Part shown: in pieces, positions 13,916 through 20,355 of the stretch
Layout: each line of letters starts with the position of its first letter
Position numbering within the stretch: position 1 is the stretch's first letter
Source of the DNA: a virus
Length of the DNA stretch: 26,555 nucleotides
Direction: 5' to 3' (one strand)
Virus record (IMG/VR): IMGVR_UViG_3300042398_001158
Coordinates: 1-26,555 of that record
The notes under the pieces: model-generated
Databases searched by the model: none
What the model was told of the DNA's origin: nothing
Seen by the model: the letters and a program-made list of their open reading frames with translations, nothing else
Made by a program: the position numbers and the translations under genes

Positions 13916-14172
13916 CAGCCGGCCCGGCGGGGCCGGGGAGCCGATTTCCGACCGGCTTTCGGCTTGTCGCGATTGCAACCGGCGCGGCTCGAAAGTGTCT
14001 TCCGGAATTCCATCGCGGTCCGTTGGGTGAGAACCCAGCCGCCGCCGATCGTCTTGATTGCTTCGACGCGGCCCGCCTTAATTTGTCGGCGGAGGTAGTT
14101 CGCGGAACAGCCGGCGACCGTGGCGGCGCGTTCGGCAGTCATCAGCGGCGAATCGGTCAGAATCATTTCCAT
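13915..14172 (-). CDS. Excisionase-like helix-turn-helix protein
   Basis: This 85-residue protein has a single winged-helix-like DNA-binding domain: LMTAERAATVAGCSANYLRR followed by Q-I-K-A-G-R-V-E-A-I-K and G-G-G-W-V-L-T. This is the pattern of the MerR/excisionase HTH_17 family, where the first helices bind DNA and the wing carries the I-K-x-I-G-G-G-W turn. The C terminus is basic. Two starts are possible: ATG 14172, or ATG 14166 with AGGGG seven bases upstream, the latter being the better spaced. It is divergent from the integrase, so it may control integrase direction or its own promoter. It is the only obvious regulator near the integrase. Confidence 0.78.
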   Translation of the reverse strand: MEMILTDSPLMTAERAATVAGCSANYLRRQIKAGRVEAIKTIGGGWVLTQRTAMEFRKTLSSRAGCNRDKPKAGRKSAPRPRRAG

Positions 14173-14184
14173 GCCCCTAGTATC

Positions 14185-14200
14185 GTTCGGGAATCCGAAC
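14185..14200. promoter_or_regulatory. Inverted repeat upstream of the excisionase-like gene (operator candidate)
   Basis: GTTCGG, spacer GAAT, CCGAAC forms a perfect 6-base inverted repeat 13-28 bases upstream of the ATG at 14172. On the minus strand a weak TTGGAC (14208-14203) and GATACT (14184-14179) flank it, so it may lie inside the promoter as an operator. The outer CTAG bases on each side extend the symmetry slightly. Confidence 0.5.
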
Positions 14201-14216
14201 TAGTCCAATCGAATAG

Positions 14217-14239
14217 AGCCCCCGAAAACGGCGGGGGCT
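14217..14239. other. 8-bp GC-rich hairpin in the xis-int intergenic region
   Basis: AGCCCCCG (14217-14224) pairs with CGGGGGCT (14232-14239) across a 7-base loop. It lacks a U-run on either side. It lies in the 320-base gap (14173-14492) between the divergent excisionase-like gene and integrase. That gap holds no gene I can support, only repeats and promoter-like sequence. Confidence 0.45.
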
Positions 14240-14266
14240 ATGAATCGGTCCAGGAATCCAGGTTTC

Positions 14267-14304
14267 CCGCGAATCCTGCCCCGTTTTGGGAACAGGATTC
14301 GCGG
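14267..14304. other. 12-bp perfect inverted repeat, candidate integrase or regulator site
   Basis: CCGCGAATCCTG (14267-14278) and CAGGATTCGCGG (14293-14304) are perfect inverted copies separated by 14 bases. It lies about 190 bases upstream of the integrase start and is the longest symmetric element between the two divergent genes. A further palindrome GTCGCGCGCGAC lies at 14330-14341. It could be an integrase core or arm site, or a repressor operator. Confidence 0.55.
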
Positions 14305-14375
14305 ATTACCAATGGCGGGGACAGGAGTAGTCGCGCGCGACCAAAAAATTCAACGCGACCCGATCGACCGGCGCA

Positions 14376-14404
14376 TTGCGGACGGCCGTTCCCCGCCGCA
14401 TAAC
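14376..14404 (+). promoter_or_regulatory. Possible integrase promoter
   Basis: TTGCGG (14376-14381) and CATAAC (14399-14404) are separated by 17 bases on the plus strand, about 90 bases before the integrase ATG. The match to sigma-70 boxes is modest (3 of 6 and 4 of 6). Confidence 0.3.
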
Positions 14405-14435
14405 CAAACTACCCCCCCCGAGCGCAGCCCCCCAA

Positions 14436-14463
14436 CCTAGCGACGACAAAAACTTTCCTAGCG
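14436..14463. repeat. Two CCTAGCG direct repeats, 21 bp apart
   Basis: CCTAGCG occurs at 14436-14442 and 14457-14463, a spacing of two helical turns, just upstream of the integrase. Direct repeats with this phasing are typical of arm-type or regulator binding sites. Confidence 0.5.
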
Positions 14464-14492
14464 CATGGAAGCGCGCCACAATAGGTGCATCC

Positions 14493-15392
14493 ATGACGCT
14501 CCGCGACTTCCTCCATTCGATATACGTTCCGCTCCGACTCCGCGGCCGTAGCCATAACTCCGTCCGATTGCTCGAACACGCGATCCGCCAATACGGCAAA
14601 TTCCTCCGGCGCGACGCCGTCTTAGCGGATTTCGACGATTTGACCGTTTCGCAGTTCCTTTCCCATCGCGGCGCGAAACTCTCGCCGTACTCCGTCGAAC
14701 GGGAGCGGTCCGGCTTGCTCGCGCTATGGCGGCTGGCCGCCGACCGCCGCCTCGTCGATAACCGGCCATGCGTCCAGGCGGAACTACTTCCCGAGCGAAC
14801 CCCGCGAGCGTTCACCGTCGCGGAGCTCGAAAGGCTTTACGCCGCCGCCGAAACGACGCCGGGCTATATCGGGCCGGTCAAGGCCGCCGCGTGGTGGCCC
14901 GCCGTAATGATGGTCGCCTACGAAACGGGCGAGCGCATCGACGCCGTAACCCATGTTCCGAAAGTGTGCTATACGGCGCCGTTCCTACGGGTTCCCGCCG
15001 GCATCCGTAAAGGGAAACGCCAAGAGCGCCTATTCGAACTGACGGCCGCGACTTGCCAACTGGTCGACATAGCCGCCCGCCACGACGAACCAACCCTATT
15101 CCTATGGCCGATGGACCCGTCGGGACTCTACAACCACTTCAAGAAAATAACTGCCAGGGCGGGGCTGGGGACGGGCCGGGAGGTAATGTTCCACTGTCTG
15201 CGCCGGACGACCGCGAGCCATCTTGCCGCCGCCGGAGGGGACGCGACCGCCTACCTTGGGCACAGTTCCGACAAGATCACGCGGAAAAGCTACCTAGACC
15301 CGCGCATTGTCAACGCCGCGGGGGTCAAGCCGATTGACGCTCTACCAAAGATTCGACCGCCGGAGGGGCCGCGCATTCATCGGATTGCGTGA
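14493..15392 (+). CDS. int: Tyrosine site-specific integrase
   Basis: This 299-residue protein is a tyrosine recombinase that should integrate the phage genome at a host attachment site. The N-terminal SAM-like core-binding domain spans about 1-95 (TLRDFLHSIYVPLRLRGRSH onwards). The catalytic residues are R148 (E-T-G-E-R), a Lys in the R-K-G-K turn near 173-175, H234-x-x-R237 (F-H-C-L-R-R), H257 (L-G-H-S-S) and the nucleophile Y267 (R-K-S-Y-L-D-P). All are present. The start at 14493 follows AGGTG by six bases; a frame extends to 14376 but lacks a site. It is the only plus-strand gene and its 3' end overlaps the downstream glycosyltransferase gene by 68 bases. No arm-binding domain is evident. 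Confidence 0.94.
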   Translation: MTLRDFLHSIYVPLRLRGRSHNSVRLLEHAIRQYGKFLRRDAVLADFDDLTVSQFLSHRGAKLSPYSVERERSGLLALWRLAADRRLVDNRPCVQAELLPERTPRAFTVAELERLYAAAETTPGYIGPVKAAAWWPAVMMVAYETGERIDAVTHVPKVCYTAPFLRVPAGIRKGKRQERLFELTAATCQLVDIAARHDEPTLFLWPMDPSGLYNHFKKITARAGLGTGREVMFHCLRRTTASHLAAAGGDATAYLGHSSDKITRKSYLDPRIVNAAGVKPIDALPKIRPPEGPRIHRIA

Positions 15393-16098
15393 CCCGCCAC
15401 GCCGTCCGACCGATCCGCCGGCCGCGGAGGTGCTTGCCCGTAAAGTGATAGATATACCCGCGCATCCGCCCCGTGTTGTGGTCCGGCCGGATGCCTTGCG
15501 CCGCCGCGACCGTATTCCATTCCGGCGGGAGCCAGGTTGCCGGTGCCGCTCCCGAGTGGAGCAACAGGGACAGACAGACTTGCTCCGGGAGCCGCCGAGG
15601 GTTCCAGCCGCGGCGCTGGCCGCATTCCCGCAGCCGCGCGAACAGCCCCGCGTGTTGCTGGGGGCCGTACAGAAAAAACCCGCCGTTGAGATGGTGCGTG
15701 TCCGGGCACGGCCGGAGCCCCGTCCATTCCGCCCAGGCGCGAACGCACTTGTCCCGGTGAATCGAAATCGCGACGCCGTTCAAATAGCCTATGTCCGCGG
15801 GGTCCGGCGGGAACTGGCAGGCAGACACGACGCCGATATTCTCTACCGGGACCAGGTCGAAGGGGTCCGGCGCGTCCTCCCGAATCAGCATATCCGCGTC
15901 TAGTTGGAGAACGCGTTCATAGTCCGCCAGGCGGACCGGGACGAATGCCTTTTGCCAAAAGATATGGTGCGGCGCCAGCGGGTTCAGTAGCTCGACGAAC
16001 TCGCAGCCCCATCGGGCGGCCGCCGCTTCGAAACTGCGCCGGCTTTCCGGATGGAGCGACCGGCCGCCGACGTTCAGCGTAGCCAGTGCCTTTTTCAC
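15325..16098 (-). CDS. GT8-like glycosyltransferase
   Basis: This 257-residue protein is a retaining-type (GT-A fold) sugar transferase by pattern. It has R-V-L-Q-L-D-A-D-M-L-I with the nucleotide-sugar/metal D67-x-D69 motif, then L-N-G-G-F-F-L-Y-G (137-145), an E-Q-V-C-L helix (172-176), L-P-P-E-W-N (190-195) and an H-F-T-G-K-H motif (218-223). This order is typical of the GT8/glycogenin-like group. The start overlaps the upstream fusion gene's stop as ATGA. It converges on the integrase. Substrate cannot be read from sequence; a virion protein or host surface glycan are both possible. Confidence 0.85.
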   Translation of the reverse strand: MKKALATLNVGGRSLHPESRRSFEAAAARWGCEFVELLNPLAPHHIFWQKAFVPVRLADYERVLQLDADMLIREDAPDPFDLVPVENIGVVSACQFPPDPADIGYLNGVAISIHRDKCVRAWAEWTGLRPCPDTHHLNGGFFLYGPQQHAGLFARLRECGQRRGWNPRRLPEQVCLSLLLHSGAAPATWLPPEWNTVAAAQGIRPDHNTGRMRGYIYHFTGKHLRGRRIGRTAWRVTQSDECAAPPAVESLVERQSA

Positions 16099-17393
16099 GC
16101 CGCGACCTCCGCGCGAATATGGCCGATCGCCGCCGCCACCTGGTCCGGCGTTGGCTTAATCCCGAGGAACGCCACAAGATCGACGACGACCGCGGCCGTA
16201 TGGTTCCGCATCGCTTCCCAAGAAACCCGGCAGAGGCTCGACTCCGGCAATGTCTCCAGGAACGATTCCCGCTCCGCCCATAGCCAGCGCTGGACCGCTT
16301 CCGCCTGTTCGTCCGAAACCGCCAGCCATCCCCGCGCCAGCCGGCTCCGCCTTTGCAGGCTCTCGACGCTTTCCTCTAGGGGCCGATCACAGACGACGAC
16401 ACGCAGCCCGTCGCCGGCCGCCGCCACCAGTTCCGGCCCCATAGCGCATAGATGGGGGTATTTGCCGCCGGCAAGGGTCCGCGACGCCAACCGCTTCCGG
16501 ACCCAGCCCGACAATTGCCGCGCCAACTCCAGGCGGTCCATTCCGATTTCCGTCGCCGGGAACCGGGCCGCGCGTTCACAGATAGCCGCCAGGCCGACCG
16601 CCTCGCCGCCGCCGCCGTGCCGACCTTCCCAGCCCCCGAGCCGGTCGCCCATCGACACGCCCAGTTTATGCAGGACCATAGCCGTAGCGCTCGACCCGGA
16701 CCTATGGAGCCCCATGACCGCAACGAACCGTTTAGGCTCCGCCGGGGACGCCGCCCGCTTCCCGTTCCACCAGCGCTCCGGCGGGGTCTTCCCGGATATG
16801 TTCGACTGCCCTGCCGCCTGCCCGCACAACCAGGACGCCGGCGCGTAGTATCCGGCGGATTCCGCCTTATGCAGCCGCCCATAGTGGTGATCGATATGGC
16901 AGGCATTCCGCCACTGGTCCGCCGCGTTCAACCAGCGGTATAGCTTGGTCATCCCCTCCCGGCCCCGAACCGCGTAGGCATGGGTCCGGTTGACATTTGA
17001 CGCCCGGACGACCAGGGGATTGCCGGGGACCGCCAGCGCCGGCCGGAGGTGCTGCCCGCCCAAATACGCCTGGACCCAATCGGCCGGGAGCGCCGCTAGG
17101 TACGCTCTCGCCTGGTCCGCGAACCCCTCGCAAAACGTCGCGTCGTCTTCGAAAATCAAAACGCTTTCTTCCCCCGCGTTCAAGGCGTCTTCAATGATCC
17201 GAACATGGGACCGATAGCACCCCCAGGCGCCGCCGCCTTGCCGCCACCAATCCGGGTGCCGGCATTGCTTGCCGTCGATTGCCGAAACGACCTCTATTTC
17301 CCCGAACGGGAAATCAGCGGGGATGCCAGCGAAGAACGCCGCGAGCCGATCCGGCCGCCGCTCCAGGGAAACCACAGCTACACGGTCAAACAT
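16095..17393 (-). CDS. GT25-like glycosyltransferase fused to a sulfotransferase
   Basis: This is a 432-residue two-domain protein. Residues 1 to about 200 resemble GT25 glycosyltransferases: V-A-V-V-S-L-E-R-R-P-D-R-L at 5-17, A-I-D-G at 38-41, G-C-Y-R-S-H at 58-63 and the F-E-D-D-A motif at 81-85. Residues about 222-432 resemble a PAPS-dependent sulfotransferase: the 5'-phosphosulfate loop G-L-H-R-S-G-S-S at 228-235 and the 3'-phosphate segment C-D-R-P-L-E-E-S-V-E-S at 335-345. The two reactions would be sugar transfer and then sulfation. The start at 17393 overlaps the upstream stop by eight bases, and its stop overlaps the GT8-like gene. This domain pair is unusual in a phage. Confidence 0.85.
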   Translation of the reverse strand: MFDRVAVVSLERRPDRLAAFFAGIPADFPFGEIEVVSAIDGKQCRHPDWWRQGGGAWGCYRSHVRIIEDALNAGEESVLIFEDDATFCEGFADQARAYLAALPADWVQAYLGGQHLRPALAVPGNPLVVRASNVNRTHAYAVRGREGMTKLYRWLNAADQWRNACHIDHHYGRLHKAESAGYYAPASWLCGQAAGQSNISGKTPPERWWNGKRAASPAEPKRFVAVMGLHRSGSSATAMVLHKLGVSMGDRLGGWEGRHGGGGEAVGLAAICERAARFPATEIGMDRLELARQLSGWVRKRLASRTLAGGKYPHLCAMGPELVAAAGDGLRVVVCDRPLEESVESLQRRSRLARGWLAVSDEQAEAVQRWLWAERESFLETLPESSLCRVSWEAMRNHTAAVVVDLVAFLGIKPTPDQVAAAIGHIRAEVAA

Positions 17394-17796
17394 AGCCCGC
17401 CTTCCTTGCGTTTCGGATTGCCGCCTTTACCAGTAGCCGCGCCGCCGGAGCCAGGAACGGTATTCGGCGCTTCCGGCTTTCCTCCCTGAGCCAGCCGACG
17501 ACCGTCTCTAGGTTGTCGGCGGTCCATTGAACGCCGCGCGCGTCGCATTCCCGCGCGCGGGCGTTGCACTTGCACGACGGGGAAGACCGTATACCAATCC
17601 GCCCGAGTAGCTTTTTTATTTCGGTGCCAGCGCCGCCGCCGGGGGCCGGCTTCGCCGCCCGAGGGTATGCCGGATGGCCAACGTCGACCGTAATTGTGTC
17701 GCCGTCGCGCGAGACAATGCAGGCCGCGACCTCCGCGAGCGTGTAGCCGCGTTCGCGGCATCGGGACTCCAGGAAATGAACGGCGCACGTAATCAT
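17386..17796 (-). CDS. Protein of unknown function with Cys cluster, tail-tip operon
   Basis: This 136-residue protein begins MITCAVHFLESRCRERGYTL. The first 50 residues are a mixed domain with D-G-D-T-I-T-V-D-V. A conserved-looking C-K-C-N-A-R-A-R-E-C-D cysteine cluster follows near 74-84, then a basic helical C terminus (W-L-R-E-E-S-R-K-R-R, A-I-R-N-A-R-K-A-G). I start at 17796 because the ATG overlaps the previous stop as ATGA; an upstream frame to 17904 is not supported. It lies between polyserine proteins and the glycosyltransferase fusion, so it may be virion-related or assist modification. Function unknown. Confidence 0.7.
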   Translation of the reverse strand: MITCAVHFLESRCRERGYTLAEVAACIVSRDGDTITVDVGHPAYPRAAKPAPGGGAGTEIKKLLGRIGIRSSPSCKCNARARECDARGVQWTADNLETVVGWLREESRKRRIPFLAPAARLLVKAAIRNARKAGYV

Positions 17797-18326
17797 GGGA
17801 GCGGGTTCGCGTCTTGCTTGGAACGACTTGACCCGTTGAGTTTGACACCGACCTTGGTTCCAGGTGTTGGACTGGATATAGGGCCTGCCCATGAGCCATC
17901 GCATTCAATGGGGTGCCTTGTGCTACCGCCTTGCGTTCCATTCCCAGCCGAGCCGGAAATATATTGGCATTCCACCCGCACTGTAAGATCGAAAACCCAT
18001 CCCAAGGTAGATGGGTTGCAGTCCGACAGGCGAAATGAAATCACACTATTCCACGCATAACCAGGAACAACCCCACTTCCCAACCATGCCCCTACCCCGT
18101 CCCAGACAAGCGGTATGTCAACGCTTTTCTTTATTTCTTCGCAAACATATAGAACCATGCCGTCCTGTTCGGCAGTGAATGCCGGAAAATCTATTGAAAC
18201 GGTGACGCTCGAAGGCTTGCAATCCGTGCAGTCTGGCGGCGAAGACGAAGAACTAGACGAAGACGAACTAGACGACGACGAACCGCAGCATTCGCAGCGC
18301 CCAATATTTTCCGTAGTCGTTTTCAA
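17793..18326 (-). CDS. Polyserine, Cys-rich tail-associated protein
   Basis: This 177-residue protein has an N terminus MKTTTENIGRCECCG running straight into 14 serines, then P-P-D-C-T-D-C and a beta-rich domain of about 130 residues (V-T-V-S-I-D-F-P-A-F, V-L-Y-V-C-E-E-I, W-V-F-D-L-T-V-R-V-E-C). The serine run is coded with mixed TCN and AGT codons rather than a clean microsatellite. The start overlaps the upstream gene's stop by four bases. The Cys-x-Cys-(C)-Gly plus serine junction is shared with the upstream gene. It is a likely virion surface or tail-tip protein, with the serine tract as a flexible or glycosylated linker. Confidence 0.78.
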   Translation of the reverse strand: MKTTTENIGRCECCGSSSSSSSSSSSSSSPPDCTDCKPSSVTVSIDFPAFTAEQDGMVLYVCEEIKKSVDIPLVWDGVGAWLGSGVVPGYAWNSVISFRLSDCNPSTLGWVFDLTVRVECQYISGSAGNGTQGGSTRHPIECDGSWAGPISSPTPGTKVGVKLNGSSRSKQDANPLP

Positions 18327-19462
18327 GATCCGCTGCCCTCATACAGCCGCGCCCATATCTTCGTTTTTGTGACGACAATTTCCCCGTCGATACACTCGAC
18401 GTTTGTTACCACTTCAATCCACTGCGCGTCGCCGGATGATTCGGACGGCTTGGAGCTGGAATACGAACCGGACGCGGACGACGCGGAGTGAGACGAACTA
18501 GACGAACCGCAATTGCAAAACCGGCAACATGTTTCCTGATCCGGATGGGGTCCGCTTGCCGGTTGGTTGCCGTTGTGAAAATCGTTGGGTTCGTTTGGCT
18601 GCGCGCAATACGATTCCGCGAAATTCCCGTTAGGCCAATAGCAAAACCAATCGCCGCCGCTCGACGATCCGGACTCCGATTCCGACGACGCGGAGGAACT
18701 TCCGCACCCGCACGCCTCGCAGCATTCATCCTCTGTATCGTGCGGCCCGTTGACCGGCGTGTTGCCGTTGTGGTAGTCGCCTGGTTGGTTCGGCTGCGCG
18801 CAATACGCCAGCGATTCGTCTCCGTTTGCCCAATAGCAAAACCAGTTTCCAGGGGAAGACGAACTTGATGCACTGGACGACGCCGAGGAATCCGAAGACG
18901 ACTTCGACGAACTGGACGACTTCGAAGAACTTGAAGACGACGACGAAGACGAACTGGACGACTTCGACGAACTGGACGAAGACGACGAAGACGACGACGA
19001 ACCACATTCACACTCCATGATCCGGAGAATGCGCCAAAATGGCTCCGAGTCTTTTTCCGCCGGCGTTTCGTACCGCGCCTCCAGGACCGAGCCGCGTTCA
19101 AGCGACGCGGACGGGTCGAACCCCTGCGATACGTTGAACGTCGCCAGGGTGGAGGCTATATCCCAAAGGACGACGGTTTTCTCTCCGCCCTCCATCGGCA
19201 GAAAGATAGACCCGCACTGCGAGTCAGTATGGGCGCGGCTTAACGTGACTTCGTCACAAACGACGCCGCCGCAAGATTGCAGGGTTCCGATGGTGCGAAA
19301 GAATTTGTCGCGCTGGGGCTCATCGGGACGATAGGGCCAATATCCCGCGCCGCGGACGCCGGGGCCGCGCTCAACGGTTTTCACCGCCGCCGCGATGCGC
19401 TCCGCGGCTTGCTTCGTGAAAACAACGCCGGGTTTACGTTCCGTCGGTGTGCGCCGGGCCAT
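18323..19462 (-). CDS. Tail-tip protein with polyserine linkers and two six-Cys modules
   Basis: This 379-residue protein has an N-terminal domain of about 150 residues, then C-E-C-G and roughly 50 mostly serine residues (about 155-204). Two homologous cysteine modules follow at about 205-253 and 270-318, each starting W-F-C-Y-W and containing Y-C-A-Q-P-N and C-C-x-x-C-x-C, with identical Cys spacing. They are joined and followed by shorter serine-rich linkers, and a C-terminal beta domain completes the protein. Six conserved cysteines suggest three disulfides, so the modules are probably exposed receptor-binding or cell-wall-binding units. The start overlaps the previous stop as TAATG. Confidence 0.8.
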   Translation of the reverse strand: MARRTPTERKPGVVFTKQAAERIAAAVKTVERGPGVRGAGYWPYRPDEPQRDKFFRTIGTLQSCGGVVCDEVTLSRAHTDSQCGSIFLPMEGGEKTVVLWDIASTLATFNVSQGFDPSASLERGSVLEARYETPAEKDSEPFWRILRIMECECGSSSSSSSSSSSSKSSSSSSSSSSSSSKSSSSSKSSSDSSASSSASSSSSPGNWFCYWANGDESLAYCAQPNQPGDYHNGNTPVNGPHDTEDECCEACGCGSSSASSESESGSSSGGDWFCYWPNGNFAESYCAQPNEPNDFHNGNQPASGPHPDQETCCRFCNCGSSSSSHSASSASGSYSSSKPSESSGDAQWIEVVTNVECIDGEIVVTKTKIWARLYEGSGS

Positions 19463-20346
19463 TAAGTGATACCCCCGAACCCGGAAAAGCTACGCGATTC
19501 GTAAGGGTTCGCGCCGTCTCCCCCGTTGATAACGACCGGGAAACCGGGCGTTCCGGCATCCACTGCGACGCCGCCCGAAAGGCTGGCGGGTTCCTTAATG
19601 GGCTTTTTATCCTGCCCGAGTATGGCCGCCGTGTATTGCCCGGAACCCGTCGGGTTTCCTTCCCCGTCCACTAGCTGCGAATAGCCAATATCCAGCGGCT
19701 TGAGGAACCACGTATCTTTTCGGTAGGCGAAATCGTAAGAGACTTCCCAATAGACGAACGTCGCCCCGTCCGCGTTTTCCGTTTTCTTAGAGAACCGGCC
19801 GCCTTGGCATTTCCAAGTGAATTTTGGACAACCTAGAAACGTGTCGTTATTCAACGTGTTTGTATAGCTTTCAAGGATGCCGAGAAACGACAAGTCGCCG
19901 TAGCACCGCGTGAGCGAAACGGATAGCTCCGCCTGTTCCATAGTCAGGTCTGGCAGCGCGACCCCGGCGGAATTCGTAATCGGGTTTCCGGCAATGTCCT
20001 TCCAACAAGGGGCCGACGTTACGCCGGAGCCGCCGCTCCATACGTCCGCCGGCAATTGGAACGGGGCCGCCTGTTGCTCGCTTGATGGGACGGAATACTT
20101 GACCGTAACCAGGTAGAGCAACAACGTGTCGCCGCGCGGCTTACAGTCAAACTCCAGCGCGAACACACTGCCGTCGTCCGGATGGGTATCCCCGAACGTG
20201 ATCCCCGGCGCCTGCGATATGTCGCGGATTGACGTAGACGGCGAATCGACGCGCACGATGAACGACCGCGAATACGTCATCGTGTCCCGGTACTTGCCGG
20301 ACACACTGCGGTCGTCGATAGATTCCGTCACCGCTACGATCGCCAT
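19462..20346 (-). CDS. Tail or baseplate structural protein
   Basis: This 294-residue protein lies directly downstream of the tape measure gene, where distal tail proteins are encoded. It opens MAIVAVTESIDDRSVSGKYR and is beta-rich throughout, with no enzymatic motif. The last part has F-A-Y-R-K-D-T-W and a G-G-D-G-A-N-P-Y-E-S-R-S-F-S-G tail. AAGGGG lies five bases before the ATG. By position it could be the distal tail protein or part of the tip hub, but I do not recognise a family. Confidence 0.75.
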   Translation of the reverse strand: MAIVAVTESIDDRSVSGKYRDTMTYSRSFIVRVDSPSTSIRDISQAPGITFGDTHPDDGSVFALEFDCKPRGDTLLLYLVTVKYSVPSSEQQAAPFQLPADVWSGGSGVTSAPCWKDIAGNPITNSAGVALPDLTMEQAELSVSLTRCYGDLSFLGILESYTNTLNNDTFLGCPKFTWKCQGGRFSKKTENADGATFVYWEVSYDFAYRKDTWFLKPLDIGYSQLVDGEGNPTGSGQYTAAILGQDKKPIKEPASLSGGVAVDAGTPGFPVVINGGDGANPYESRSFSGFGGIT

Positions 20347-20355
20347 ATCTGCCCC

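Noticed and set aside
18236-19010. Diversity-generating retroelement variable region
   Set aside because: No reverse transcriptase and no template repeat are seen. The duplicated modules look like ordinary domain duplication.
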